A stretch of 64,000 bases of DNA from Secundilactobacillus paracollinoides DSM 15502 = JCM 11969 (GCF_001311135.1 NZ_BBAG01000010.1:1-64000); one strand, 5' to 3'; shown: positions 8,516 to 17,570, counted from the first letter of the stretch. A program made the numbers and translations. The notes: a model not told the origin generated them from the sequence alone.

Positions 8516-9073
8516 ATGAAAATCACCAGTGCATCATCCACCTTCACCATCCCAGACGAATACGGCTGCAACGTGACCGCGTCGCAACTCACGCACGGCA
8601 TCAACCCGTGCTCGTTTCCCTTCGGCGTGACCGACATCCCAGCTGGCACCAAGTACCTGGCCGTCACCCTGCAGGATTTCGATACCATCAAGCTATTCGG
8701 CTTCACCTACATCCACTGGGTCATGGCAGACTTCCCCGTAACGGGCGATACAGTCGATTTCCCAGCCGATTTTAGCCAAACGACTTTGGCTCCCCAGGGC
8801 CGCAATTCCAATCATTCAGCAATGAAGCAACGCACCGACCCAGAGTGGGACACCTATGACAACCACATCAATCTGGAGACTCACTACACGGGCCCGCGCC
8901 CACGGTTTGGCACGCATAACTACCGACTGAACGTGTACGCGTTAAAAGATGCCATGGGTTTCAAGCAAGGTGAATTTGATCTCGCTGACGTGATGAATAA
9001 GCTGGATGATCTCGTGATTGACCAAACGGTTCAGAACTTTTCGTATGAACGTAAAATTGCTGCGGATAAATAA
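8516..9073 (+). CDS. YbhB/YbcL family PEBP-like protein
   Basis: The 185-residue protein follows AGGAGGC. It belongs to the phosphatidylethanolamine-binding (Raf kinase inhibitor-like) family: FTIPDEYGCNVTASQLTHGI, then KYLAVTLQDFDT, YIHWVMADFP (the conserved HW.. strand) and YTGPRPRFGTHNYRLNVYAL, matching the ligand-pocket signature (GP.PP.G.H.Y). No signal peptide is present, so it is cytosolic. The biochemical role of bacterial members is not settled. It is a single-gene unit with its own terminator. Confidence 0.85.
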   Translation: MKITSASSTFTIPDEYGCNVTASQLTHGINPCSFPFGVTDIPAGTKYLAVTLQDFDTIKLFGFTYIHWVMADFPVTGDTVDFPADFSQTTLAPQGRNSNHSAMKQRTDPEWDTYDNHINLETHYTGPRPRFGTHNYRLNVYALKDAMGFKQGEFDLADVMNKLDDLVIDQTVQNFSYERKIAADK

Positions 9074-9081
9074 GTTAAAAC

Positions 9082-9113
9082 AATGGTGCTCTTTATGGAG
9101 GACCATCTTTTTT
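9082..9113 (+). terminator. Intrinsic terminator
   Basis: ATGGTgCTC pairs with GAGgACCAT, followed by TCTTTTTT, just behind the PEBP gene. Confidence 0.65.
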
Positions 9114-9229
9114 CTGTTTTATTGAATGGTTGTTCTAAAATAAAATAGTACTTTTGCCTGTCCCCTAACCTTACCGCAGTGTGCTACACTGATACCAAAT
9201 AACCATCACTGTTAAAAGAGGTGCGCCGC

Positions 9230-10369
9230 ATGCTCAACAAAAAATATCTCCTCACTAAGGAAGACCGTGACGCCTACGATGCCGAACTCACAGACGCCCA
9301 ACGCAACTTCCTGCAAAACAACATCTTCCATTTTGCGCAAAGCCTCTTCTTAAACCAGGACTTCGCGGATGGCCACCAATGGCGTTTGATTGCGCTCAAC
9401 CACAACCCTAACCAGCAATTGCGTTGCGAATGCGGGCGAAAACTCAAGAACCAGTATGTCATCGAAGACGCCGAGACCCATGAAACGCACAAACTGGGGT
9501 CTACCCACTTTGCGATGCACATGGGCATTTCCGATAAGTTGGCCGGTCAAGTCGCCCGTCACGCGCACCAGTTCAATGTGGGCCTGGATGAAATTTTGTA
9601 TAAGCACCACCGTGACCAGTTCCCAGATGAGGATTTTATTGCATATATCCAAAAACAAAACACCAGTCGCAGCAAGCAGATCCAGCGGTTTCTCGATAAC
9701 GACCTACCACCCTACGACAGTTGGCTGGCAGACTTTCAGGATGACTATAACCTGATTTTAGCCACCAAACAGGCTGAACAGGATCGGGCTGAACATGACG
9801 CGCGACAAGCGAAACAGCAAAAACTTTGGGCCAAACAGGAAAAAGAACTACGGGCAGAGCAGCAAGCCTACGAACAAAAGATCAAGCAGGAAGAGGCGCG
9901 CTTTGCTGCTGAAAAACGGGCCAAGGAGCAAACGCTAGATAGCACCATCAAAGCCCGCCAACTCACCCACAAACAATGGCTGACTGAGCGGTACATGCCC
10001 TACCAGCAGTGGTCACGCAACCATGGCCGGAAACTCATCGAACCGTTTGCTACTGGGCTGACCAAGCGACCGATGAACGACCCGCACCCGATTTTTATCA
10101 GTCCGATCGAATGTGGCCTGATTGCGCTGTACCTGCACGACCATACGCCAGGTGACCTGATTACCGTCACCGAAACGGCGGCTTGGTTGGCTGAGATCGT
10201 TGGTGAAACTCAAGACGACCAGGCTGAGGCAACACAACGGTTGTCGAGAATTTTAGGACGCGTGTTTCAGCGATTAACAACACAGCGATTGCTGACGAGT
10301 GCCGGTGACGATGGCGCTTACTTTTTGATTAGTGATGCGTTTGCGGACTTGCCGGATTTTAAATCATAG
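9230..10369 (+). CDS. Conserved hypothetical protein with zinc-ribbon-like N-terminus and coiled coil
   Basis: The product is 379 residues from ATG 9230 (AGAGGTG upstream). Residues about 60-110 contain RCECGRKLKNQYVIEDAE, then HKLGSTHFAMHMGI. The CxCGR..K.Q, later LG.THF..H.GI pattern recurs, from memory, in Firmicutes hypotheticals and looks like a metal-binding knuckle (two Cys and two His). Residues about 175-250 are a charged coiled coil (AEQDRAEHDARQAKQQKLWA, Ala, Gln, Lys and Glu rich). The C-terminal 120 residues (IFISPIECGLIALYLHD) resemble a winged-helix-like tail. I do not recognise a named function. DNA or RNA binding is a guess. Confidence 0.6.
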   Translation: MLNKKYLLTKEDRDAYDAELTDAQRNFLQNNIFHFAQSLFLNQDFADGHQWRLIALNHNPNQQLRCECGRKLKNQYVIEDAETHETHKLGSTHFAMHMGISDKLAGQVARHAHQFNVGLDEILYKHHRDQFPDEDFIAYIQKQNTSRSKQIQRFLDNDLPPYDSWLADFQDDYNLILATKQAEQDRAEHDARQAKQQKLWAKQEKELRAEQQAYEQKIKQEEARFAAEKRAKEQTLDSTIKARQLTHKQWLTERYMPYQQWSRNHGRKLIEPFATGLTKRPMNDPHPIFISPIECGLIALYLHDHTPGDLITVTETAAWLAEIVGETQDDQAEATQRLSRILGRVFQRLTTQRLLTSAGDDGAYFLISDAFADLPDFKS

Positions 10370-10416
10370 TTTTAAGTGAGCAAGTTCTTGGTTTCGAAAT
10401 CTAAACCCTTTAATCG

Positions 10417-10469
10417 CTAAAAGAACCTTATCGCTAGCACATCATTTTCTAGCGATAAGGTTCTTTTAG
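10417..10469. terminator. Long bidirectional terminator hairpin
   Basis: A perfect 21-bp stem, CTAAAAGAACCTTATCGCTAG with its complement, flanks an 11-base loop. It lies between the 9230 gene and the small minus-strand ORFs. Confidence 0.85.
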
Positions 10470-10486
10470 GCAGGATCCGCTCGGTC

Positions 10487-10627
10487 CTATTCGTTATCAT
10501 TCATTAACGCGGTAACAGAGTTAAAACTCGAAACCTCATCCCGGTCTCTGCCACTTACCGCTTGATCAATTGTATGCTGAACGTCCTCAGCGGCAATCTC
10601 ATCATCTTTTAGATAGTCATTTGCCAT
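10487..10627 (-). CDS. Small acidic protein (46 aa)
   Basis: ATG 10627 opens a 46-codon frame, MANDYLKDDEIAAEDVQHTI, then DQAVSGRDRDEVSSFNSV, ending TAG at 10487. It is strongly acidic and predicted helical. It overlaps the preceding small ORF by 11 bases, so the pair would be translationally coupled. The overlap plus reasonable codon use in both frames supports coding. The family is unknown. The arrangement (basic or neutral small protein, then a small acidic one) is compatible with a mini toxin-antitoxin pair, but that is speculation. Confidence 0.45.
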   Translation of the reverse strand: MANDYLKDDEIAAEDVQHTIDQAVSGRDRDEVSSFNSVTALMNDNE

Positions 10628-10761
10628 TTTCTATCACCATTCCTACCTGTGATTCATTGAAAACCCATACACGTTCTTTGGCGTGTTGCTCAGTATTTTC
10701 TGTCCCAAAATTGTTTAAATAATCTGCATGTTTATTGTTAATTGCATTTTTTGTCTGTCAT
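10617..10761 (-). pseudogene. Small protein (about 47 aa), frameshifted in an A run
   Basis: ATG 10761 reads MTDKK and meets a six-A run. Removing one A gives a continuous frame KNAINNKHADYLNNFGTENT, then EQHAKERVWVFNESQVGMVI, to TGA at 10617, overlapping the next ORF. Without the correction the frame stops after eight codons. The long open frame and the coupling overlap suggest a genuine small gene. No family is recognised and the ribosome binding site is weak. Confidence 0.35.
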
Positions 10762-10819
10762 CTCTTTAAACAGGACTCAGATTCCCAATTAATTCAACAT
10801 AAGTATCTTAAACTATTTT

Positions 10820-10859
10820 AAAACGGATTAACCGAGATGTTCTCAATTAATCCGTTTTT
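10820..10859. terminator. Bidirectional terminator
   Basis: AAAACGGATTAA and TTAATCCGTTTT flank a 15-base loop, with T runs on both sides. Confidence 0.8.
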
Positions 10860-10903
10860 CATTTTTTAATAGATGTACTGTTAATAAAAGCTTTTATAGC
10901 GTG

Positions 10904-11554
10904 CTACATAATCGACACGTTACCTTCATTCAGATCCACATCATGCAAATACGCAGTCTGATTATACACATCCAGAAACGCGCCGTCTGGTCGCAACGCC
11001 ACAATGGACGTCGACAGATTTTTCAGTCCCAGCAGATGCTCATTTCCAGTCAGTTCCTTGATGCCAAGCTGAGAAATGCCGCCATGGGAAAACACCAGCG
11101 CGGTGTCATCGGGGCCAAGCTGCTCCCCAATCTCGCGAATGGCTTGCGCAAACCGTGCCCGCGCGGCCGCAAAATTTTCCACACCGATGGCATCTAATTC
11201 AGGAGTATTAACTCGTTGTGACAACTTACGAAACAACGCGGGCTGTTCCGCGACCAATTCATCCTTGGACTTGCCTTCCCAGTCACCAAACGTCAATTCC
11301 GCCAGGCCAGCATTGGTCTGCAGGGTTGGTACCGGCTGCGTGAAGTTGTCCGTCACCAGTTGCGCGGTGTGAATCGCCCGCTTAATTGGACTCGCAAAGA
11401 CCACCTGGTAGCGATACTGATCTAAATACGCCGCTGCCTGCTGATACGGGGTCAGGTCATCCGTCAACAAGTCACTATCCGCATACCGCCCCTGAAGTCG
11501 GTGTTCCAAATTCCACTGTGTTTTGCCGTGACGCACAATAAAGATCCGTTTCAT
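10904..11554 (-). CDS. Histidine phosphatase family protein (phosphoglycerate mutase-like)
   Basis: The 216-residue protein starts at ATG 11554 behind GGAGGG. The N-terminal catalytic motif is IVRHGKTQWN (RHG with the phospho-accepting His), followed by the RLQG loop. A second catalytic His lies in VFSHGGI, and the acidic proton donor is in ELTFGDWEGKS. The family covers cofactor-dependent phosphoglycerate mutases and broad phosphatases. The length and the E-x-x-F/x-G-x-W-E pattern favour a phosphatase of the GpmB/CobC type rather than glycolytic GpmA. It follows the ComA-like gene by 24 bp and is probably co-transcribed with it. The substrate is unknown. Confidence 0.85.
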   Translation of the reverse strand: MKRIFIVRHGKTQWNLEHRLQGRYADSDLLTDDLTPYQQAAAYLDQYRYQVVFASPIKRAIHTAQLVTDNFTQPVPTLQTNAGLAELTFGDWEGKSKDELVAEQPALFRKLSQRVNTPELDAIGVENFAAARARFAQAIREIGEQLGPDDTALVFSHGGISQLGIKELTGNEHLLGLKNLSTSIVALRPDGAFLDVYNQTAYLHDVDLNEGNVSIM

Positions 11555-11577
11555 GACACCCTCCGTTTGACTACTGT

Positions 11578-12333
11578 TTAAACTTTACCGACCGTATCAG
11601 CCCGCAGTCCGCGACGCAGCGTTGCCACCGAAGTTACTTCATCGTGCGCGATGTTACCAAGGTTTACTTGTGGGCCATATTTCAAAATTAGCGCTGTTTG
11701 CTGCCCTTTAAGCGGTGCTTCGAAAATGATGTGGTCAATGCCGTCTGGTGTTAACGCATCCAGCTCGTCGGCCACGATGTTACCGTTGGCGTCATAGATA
11801 CCAATGTTCTTGCCGGCTTCACGCGCTTCGATGATGACGTAGTTGGAACCGTTTTTCAGGTCTTCGTTCATCAAAGCCACCCGTTCAGCAGGTGTCAGGT
11901 CGTGGTCAAGTTCCGGATTCTTCTTCCCGACTTCGGAGATCACGTAGAACCCAGCTTGCTTGGCTTTGACGATCAGTTCGCCACGCGTTCTTGAATCAAC
12001 CGTTGTCGACCCATCACTGACTTCGATACCCTTGAAGCCAAGGTTCTTCGCCTCATCCAAGAAGGCGTCGTACTTACCGGCAGCTACTGAAACTTCCAGC
12101 AACGTCCCACCAGGATAAGGAATGATTCCCGCAGCGTCGTACTTGGCAGTCTTGGCCTTGATCAACTCGCGGTCCATCGTGGCAGCCGTGCCCCAGCCAA
12201 ACTTCGCAAAGGTCATGTAGTCACCCGCAGTGGCAATCAGGTCGTCCACTTCGTTTAAACCCAGCCCCTTGTCCAGAACCATCGTCTTGCCGAGTGTTTG
12301 GGATTTATTTTCCAGAAATTCAAATGCTTTCAT
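11578..12333 (-). CDS. Phosphosulfolactate synthase family protein (ComA-like)
   Basis: The product is 251 residues and the only good start is ATG 12333. It has the TIM-barrel motifs of ComA/YitD: MVLDKGLGLNEVDDLI, AGDYMTFAKFGWGTAA, IPYPGGTLLEVSVAAGK and GIEVSDGSTT, then YVIIEAREAGKNIGIYD. ComA condenses phosphoenolpyruvate with sulfite in coenzyme M synthesis; relatives are widespread in Firmicutes that do not make coenzyme M, so the in vivo substrate here is uncertain. It forms a likely two-gene operon with the histidine phosphatase, which could dephosphorylate the product. That pathway link is inference. Confidence 0.85.
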   Translation of the reverse strand: MKAFEFLENKSQTLGKTMVLDKGLGLNEVDDLIATAGDYMTFAKFGWGTAATMDRELIKAKTAKYDAAGIIPYPGGTLLEVSVAAGKYDAFLDEAKNLGFKGIEVSDGSTTVDSRTRGELIVKAKQAGFYVISEVGKKNPELDHDLTPAERVALMNEDLKNGSNYVIIEAREAGKNIGIYDANGNIVADELDALTPDGIDHIIFEAPLKGQQTALILKYGPQVNLGNIAHDEVTSVATLRRGLRADTVGKV

Positions 12334-12586
12334 GTCTGTAGCCTCCGTTAGTGTCGTTTTTGTGCATCGTCCAAGCTTAATGACGCTAGATTAACTGGGC
12401 CTTAAAACGCTCATTCGTATGTTCTAGTGTAAAACAGTATTGGAATTATGTTCAAGGTTATTATGGGTGAATTTTTTGTTGGGTGATAGAAAATGTAAAT
12501 CACCTAATGCACCTGTGTTTTGTCTGAATCAGATCTATCAGTGATTGTTCTTATTATGCATAATTAATATGTACAAGCTCAGAGGC

Positions 12587-13096
12587 CTACCGCTCATACA
12601 CCAAATACACCGTCGCCGCCGACGTATCGCTGCCATCCACAGCGGTCATCCGAACATGCGTCAACTTATACCCCGCATACCGATACCCGCCAGCAATACC
12701 CTTCACCGAAACAATATTAGCGCGTGTCGTCTGACCTAGCGATTCCTTCAATTGTAGCGTCTTACCATCCACTTGCCAGGTGCCCGAATCCGGATCACTC
12801 GAGTAATCTGCAGCCGTCTGTGTGAATTCTCCGTTCTTATTAAAAACCAGCTTACTAGCGCCACTATTGTGCTTTTCAATGGCGGACGGCAGCTCATTGG
12901 CGGGCGTCCCCACTAGAAAGTACCAGGGATTATGACGCACAGGTTGCCGCTTCGGCGTGCGATGGTAAAGGTGCACCCCAATACCTAGTATGACCACAAC
13001 GATAATGACCCAAGTCAGGGCCTGAATGCGCCGATCACTGCGATACCGTTTTAAAAATAGTTGCCGTCCTGTTTCAAGTCGTTTCCCCACGTTCAT
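12587..13096 (-). CDS. Membrane-anchored extracellular protein of unknown function
   Basis: The product is 169 residues from ATG 13096, seven bases after GGAGG; the frame extends ten codons farther but without a site. A basic cytoplasmic N-terminus (GKRLETGRQLFLKRYRSDRR) leads to one membrane segment ALTWVIIVVVILGIGVHLY at about residues 26-46. The rest is extracellular, with KLVFNKNGEFTQTAADYSSD and GTWQVDGKTLQLKES, a small beta domain reminiscent of lipocalin-like or DUF4767-type exported domains. No LPXTG or lipobox is present. It is monocistronic. Confidence 0.6.
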   Translation of the reverse strand: MNVGKRLETGRQLFLKRYRSDRRIQALTWVIIVVVILGIGVHLYHRTPKRQPVRHNPWYFLVGTPANELPSAIEKHNSGASKLVFNKNGEFTQTAADYSSDPDSGTWQVDGKTLQLKESLGQTTRANIVSVKGIAGGYRYAGYKLTHVRMTAVDGSDTSAATVYLVYER

Positions 13097-13505
13097 CCTG
13101 CTACCTCCAGCCACCGATACGGTCACCCACTACCTGTTGTGGTCGTCTCTTTTTAAAAGCAGTATATCATAGAAGTGTTTTAACTGACCGATCAGGATCT
13201 GACCTCTGCTTAAAGACCATCAAACACAGTGTTAACCCTACCCCAAAATACGTATCATACTACTCGATAATCATCCTATATATACGTGTGGAATATCCAT
13301 CTCACAAACCACCAAATTCAACTTATTTGCTGGTAATCCACGTGAACACTTGTGTTCAGCAAAGTCGCGACCCCCAACCCATAGATGTCAATCCCCAATA
13401 TCAAGTAGCGACAGATTACCCCTGGTGTCCCAACTTCAAATTTTGGAATATCCTTAAATTCCCGTCCTATCGCCGTTTTGTGTGATTAGCCGGAGACCTG
13501 TCTAG
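13097..13505. other. Intergenic region upstream of rtpR
   Basis: Some 400 bp lie between the membrane-protein gene and the NrdR boxes. An open frame at 13288-13485 is Pro and Tyr rich without a ribosome binding site and is not credible. A B12-box-like string at about 13488-13502 was considered and rejected as a riboswitch. Confidence 0.4.
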
Positions 13506-13553
13506 CTACTATATATTGAAATTCCGTCTAAATGAAGATACTATATATAGTAT
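13506..13553. promoter_or_regulatory. Tandem NrdR boxes
   Basis: Box 1 (13506-13521, core ACTATATATTG) and box 2 (13538-13553, ATACTATATATAGTAT) match the NrdR consensus ACACwATATATwGTGT. They start 32 bp apart, three helical turns, which is the canonical spacing. They lie 30 bp before the rtpR start, so NrdR repression of the reductase is well supported. Confidence 0.8.
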
Positions 13554-13583
13554 TCACTACAGATTTTTGGAGGTACATATCGT

Positions 13584-15834
13584 ATGCAAATGCTTAAACA
13601 TGAAATCCTGGTTCAGTTGTCAGATGACTTCATTGAATCAGTAAAAAAACTGTGACACCTCACTGGGGCCCCTTAGGCTGGGTCACCTACAAGCGGACAT
13701 ACGCCCGTTATCTCGACGATAAACAAAGGACTGAGAACTGGGACGAGACCGTTAAGCGCGTGGTTGAAGGAAACATCAACCTTGACCCGCGGTTACACCA
13801 GGACGACCTGGATCCTCAAGTCTACGAAGAACTGACTAACGAAGCGCAAGAATTGTTTAAACTCATTTACGGGCTTTCTGCGACACCATCTGGCCGGAAC
13901 CTGTGGATCTCAGGGACCGACTACCAGAAGCGTAACGGTGACTCCCTCAACAACTGCTGGTTCATCGGCGTGCGCCCACAACCATACGGCGACAGCCACA
14001 TTGTGCCCGACTACCTTGATCATGATCAGGACGCGGTTTCAATGCCATATTCCTTCATGTTTGACCAACTCATGAAGGGCGGCGGTGTCGGCTTCTCCGT
14101 TGTTCAGGACAACGTAAAGCAGATTCCAGCCGTTGATCAGGCCATCAACATGACCATTTTGGTGTCACGGGACAGCGCCTCACACGATGAGTCAATCAAA
14201 CTTGGCGCCGTTGACAAGGAAGACTGGCTCGCAAGTCACAGCCTCACGGACGGCCGCTACTACAAGCTGCCTGACACTCGCGAAGGCTGGATCCTCGCCA
14301 ACGCCAACATGATCGACCTGCACTTCTTTGGGACCAACGCTGACCACGAAAAGAACCTGATTCTAGACGTCAGCGACATCCGACCAAAGGGTGCGAAAAT
14401 TCACGGTTTCGGCGGGACTGCTTCCGGCCCAATGCCACTGATTGAAATGTTAACGGACATCAATGCCATCTTGAACGACCACGCTGGCCGTAAGCTGTCC
14501 TCCGTTGATTGTACCGACCTTGGAAACTTGATTGGGAAAACGGTCGTGGCTGGGAACGTTCGTCGTTCAGCTGAATTAGCCTTGGGCTCTGCTGACGACG
14601 ATGCGTTCATCACGATGAAGCAGGATCAAGATAAGCTTTACCACCACCGTTGGGCATCCAACAACAGTGTTGCCGTGGACAGTTCTAAGACTGATTACGA
14701 CGCCATTGCTGATTCCATTACCCACAACGGTGAACCTGGTATCGTGAACCTGGAGCTCTCAAAGAACTTCGGTCGAGCTATCGATGGTCGTCAAGAAGCC
14801 ATTGATGGCAACGTTGAAGGCACTAACCCTGTGGTGAAATTTCACTCGCAAACGGTGAACCTTGCAACCTGTTTGAAGTCTTCCCACCAGTTGCTGTTGC
14901 ACAAGGCTGGGATTTAAAAGAAGCCTTTGCGTTGGGAACACGTTTCTCAAAGCGGGTCACCTTCAGCCCATACGATTGGGAAGTTTCGCGTAACGTCATC
15001 GAAAAGAACCGTCGTATCGGGATCTCAATGTCCGGGATTCAAGACTGGATCTTAAAGGAATTCGGCCACCGTGTTGTGACTGGCTTCAAGGACGCTACTG
15101 ACCCTGTGACTGGCGAAACGATCAAGCAACCCGTATACGACCAGGCCGCTATTGACCGCGTTGACGGGCTGTACAAGGCCGTTGTTGCTGCTGACAAGTA
15201 CTACTCAGAAACCCTTGACTGTGCCCCATCGATCAAGCACACGACCGTAAAGCCATCAGGGACTGTTGCGAAGTTGGCTGGTGTGTCTGAAGGGATGCAC
15301 TTCCACTACTCTAACTACCTGATTCAACGGATTCGGTTCCAAGACTCTGACCCGTTGTTGCCAGCGTTGAAAGCTTGCGGCTATTTCATGGAACCAGACG
15401 TTTACACCAAGAACACCGTTTGTGTGGAATTCCCAGTTCGGGCAGCCCACGCCGACAGTAGTGAATTCGCCTCAGCTGGTAACGTTTCGATGGCTGAACA
15501 GTTCGCAACTCAGGCCTTCTTGCAGACGTACTGGTCAGATAATGCGGTCAGTTGTACCGTGACGTTCCAACCAGAAGAAGCAACCCAAATCAGCCCATTG
15601 ATGCGCCAATACCGCTTCGTAACGAAGTCAACGTCCCTCTTGCCATACGCGGGCGACGCCTTCCAGCAAGCACCTAAGGAACCCATCGCAAAGGATGTCT
15701 ACGAAGAAAAGCTAACAGAGATCCACGGCGACGTGGCAACGGTCTTCGCAGAACAGAATGGCAACCATGATCAAAAAGATGTTGAATTGGTCGGCCAAAC
15801 GGATTGTGAGGGTGGGGCTTGCCCAATTAGGTAG
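13584..15834 (+). pseudogene. rtpR: Adenosylcobalamin-dependent ribonucleoside-triphosphate reductase, two frameshifts
   Basis: This class II reductase makes dNTPs from NTPs using AdoCbl. The start is ATG 13584 behind GGAGG. The frame MQMLKHEILVQLSDDFIESV loses one A in an A run near 13650, then continues PHWGPLGWVTYKRTYARYLD. It loses one C near 14830 exactly before the active-site NPCGEIS loop and continues CGEISLANGEPCNLFEVFP. The conserved residues are all present: DSLNNCWF (redox Cys), the CGE thiyl-radical site and the C-terminal DCEGGACPI shuttle cysteines. Corrected length is about 750 residues, matching Lactobacillus leichmannii RTPR. Two single-base losses in homopolymers of a core enzyme suggest sequencing error. 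The adenosyltransferase for its cofactor is next door. Confidence 0.93.
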
Positions 15835-15957
15835 AGTGTGGAGCAAGGCGTTTTGAGGGCGGACCGTAAGCTAACTCTGGCAGAAATGCCCGAACTTGGC
15901 ATTTGTGCCAGAGTTGGCTTACGCAGTAGCCCTCAGCCTTGCGGAACACGTTTCGGC
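15832..15957 (+). repeat. Palindromic intergenic element, copy A
   Basis: The element starts with the rtpR stop codon (TAGAGTGTGGA) and ends GGAACACGTTTCGGC. The inner hairpin 15866-15922 is GTAAGC..CTCTGGCA.. paired with ..TGCCAGAG..GCTTAC. The outer arm is GCAAGGC with GCCTTGC. It belongs to the covarying repeat family described in the findings. Confidence 0.8.
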
Positions 15958-16035
15958 TATGTAAAAGTCAACAGCCGTAGCCAACACTACTCATCACAAA
16001 AAGTACCATCCCAAAGTAACCAAACTGCAAACCAA

Positions 16036-16069
16036 AAAAGGTCTGAAATCCAGTATTTCAGACCTTTTC
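16036..16069. terminator. Terminator behind rtpR
   Basis: AAAAGGTCTGAAAT pairs with ATTTCAGACCTTTT around a six-base loop, between rtpR and the adenosyltransferase. Confidence 0.85.
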
Positions 16070-16104
16070 TACTAAACTAACCCAACAAAACAGGAGGCAA
16101 CACC

Positions 16105-16641
16105 ATGGTAAAAATCTACACCAAAGTCGGCGACCAAGGCTACACCAAGCAAGTATCCGGCAAAATGATTCCCAAATACGATCTACAAATTCAAGCACTA
16201 GGCGCCATTGACGAACTTGATTCATGGTTAGGCTACGTCATCGCTACCCTCTCCCCAAAGGCTGAGGAAATGAAGCCGGAACTGATGGACATCCAACGCA
16301 ACTTGTATGAACTCCAAGCCGACATCATCGTCAAGCGTCACCATAACATTACGTTAGAGCTAGTCGCCCACTTTGAAGAAGAGATCGACAAACTCAACGA
16401 CAAGCTGCCCGTCATCAAGGCTTTCATTTTACCTGGTGGGACGCAAACGGGTTCCAGCTTGCAGTACGCTCGTGCCCTAGCGCGAAAAGCAGAACGACAA
16501 ACGGTCGAACTCAGCAATAAGCAACAGGAACTCGACGCCCCAATTTTGAAATACTTGAACCGGTTATCCGATTATCTGTTCATTTTGGCCCGGTATGCCA
16601 ACTTCCTTGAAGGCTACGACGAAAACCGCAGTAAAGCTTAG
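16105..16641 (+). CDS. Cob(I)alamin adenosyltransferase, PduO type
   Basis: The 178-residue enzyme transfers the adenosyl group of ATP to cob(I)alamin to make adenosylcobalamin. The start follows AGGAGG. The N-terminal ATP loop is KIYTKVGDQGYTKQVSG, then IQALGAIDELDSWLGYV (the conserved D-E-L-x-S/N). The C-terminal helix YARALARKAERQTVEL contains the conserved Arg and Glu. Length and order match PduO/MMAB. Its position right after rtpR implies that it charges the reductase cofactor. A terminator between them means it may also be transcribed alone. Confidence 0.93.
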   Translation: MVKIYTKVGDQGYTKQVSGKMIPKYDLQIQALGAIDELDSWLGYVIATLSPKAEEMKPELMDIQRNLYELQADIIVKRHHNITLELVAHFEEEIDKLNDKLPVIKAFILPGGTQTGSSLQYARALARKAERQTVELSNKQQELDAPILKYLNRLSDYLFILARYANFLEGYDENRSKA

Positions 16642-16662
16642 ATTCTAAGAGTGCTATCAATA

Positions 16663-16710
16663 GACAAAGAAACCCGCTGATCATGTGCAATGACCGCGGG
16701 TTTCTTTGTC
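16663..16710. terminator. Terminator behind adenosyltransferase
   Basis: GACAAAGAAACCCGC pairs with GCGGGTTTCTTTGTC around an 18-base loop. Confidence 0.85.
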
Positions 16711-16850
16711 TAAAACAGGAACAGCAGACACTATTTGAAAGATGTCCAAAATAGTGCTAACATTAATTTAAAAGATATACGTATAACCATAATGTTTTAT
16801 AGTAGTATTCAGCCTATTTAACCCGTCAATTCTTAGAAAGAAGTCTTGAT

Positions 16851-17551
16851 ATGATGATTCGATTTTTCGGCCAACCCCAATTCACTGCTACTGATCACAC
16901 GATCAAGGGTTATGAACTCTTTCTCCGGGAAAGTGTGGATCATAAGTGGGTCTTTCCGGATGACTTCAAAGCCTTCACAGCATACGAAACGGCAAACCTC
17001 TTGGTGCAGACCATCCGGCCAATGCCAAAAACGGTCACCTCAGTAGCATTTAACCTGGACCCTGACCAATTTGTCGACCCAGCCTATCAAACGTATCTGC
17101 CGAAGGTTCAGGAGCTGATTGCGCCGGTACGGCTGTTCGTTGAACTGACGGAACATCCGTGTGCGCCAAAGATTGCGAACGCTAAACTGGTCGAAGCAGC
17201 GGAAGGGTTTAAGGCCAATCACCTCTACGTTGTCTTGGATGACGTTGGCACCGGCAATAACACCCCACCGTTTGCAGAATTATTAGACAACAACCTTGCT
17301 GAATACAAGTTTGCGATGCAGAACTTTCGCGAATCGCACGACCCCCATGAGATCACCAAGAAGCTAGCTTACTGGCACAAGATGCTGATGATGAGCATAA
17401 GTGGTTTGTGATCGAGGGCTTTGAGACGAAGTACGAATTAAAGCTGTTGAAGGACTATCCAGCTGATCTGATTCAGGGGTACTATCTGGACCGACCGGGG
17501 TTGTTGCCAGCGGATGATCAGGTTATTTTGCCGCATCATCGGGCGTCGTAA
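16851..17551 (+). pseudogene. EAL-domain protein, frameshifted near C-terminus
   Basis: The frame starts at ATG 16851 (AGAAAGAAG upstream). It reads to LAYWHK near 17385, loses one G, and continues DADDEHKWFVIEGFETKYEL to TAA at 17551, giving about 233 residues. EAL domains hydrolyse c-di-GMP. The motif residues are present across the break: YELFLRES (EAL is ELF here), AFNLD, ELTE, LDDVGTG, KFAMQNF, IEGFET and QGYYLDRP. The usual KxD is K-F-A, so activity is uncertain. No sensor domain, membrane segment or GGDEF partner is seen. A paralogue lies at 60995-61714. The lesion may be a sequencing error. Confidence 0.82.
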
Positions 17552-17570
17552 TGAAAATTAAAAACACGTA

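Noticed and set aside
13288-13485. 65-codon plus-strand frame upstream of rtpR
   Set aside because: It has no binding site and odd composition, and it ends before the NrdR boxes; it resembles nothing known.
13485-13505. B12-box-like string AGCCGGAGACCTG upstream of rtpR, suggesting a cobalamin riboswitch
   Set aside because: The other conserved riboswitch core elements are absent from the upstream 250 bp, and the NrdR boxes, which mark the promoter, lie downstream of it, so it would not be transcribed in the rtpR leader.
15838-16080. 80-codon plus-strand frame behind rtpR
   Set aside because: It is read through palindromic element A and the following terminator, without a start signal.
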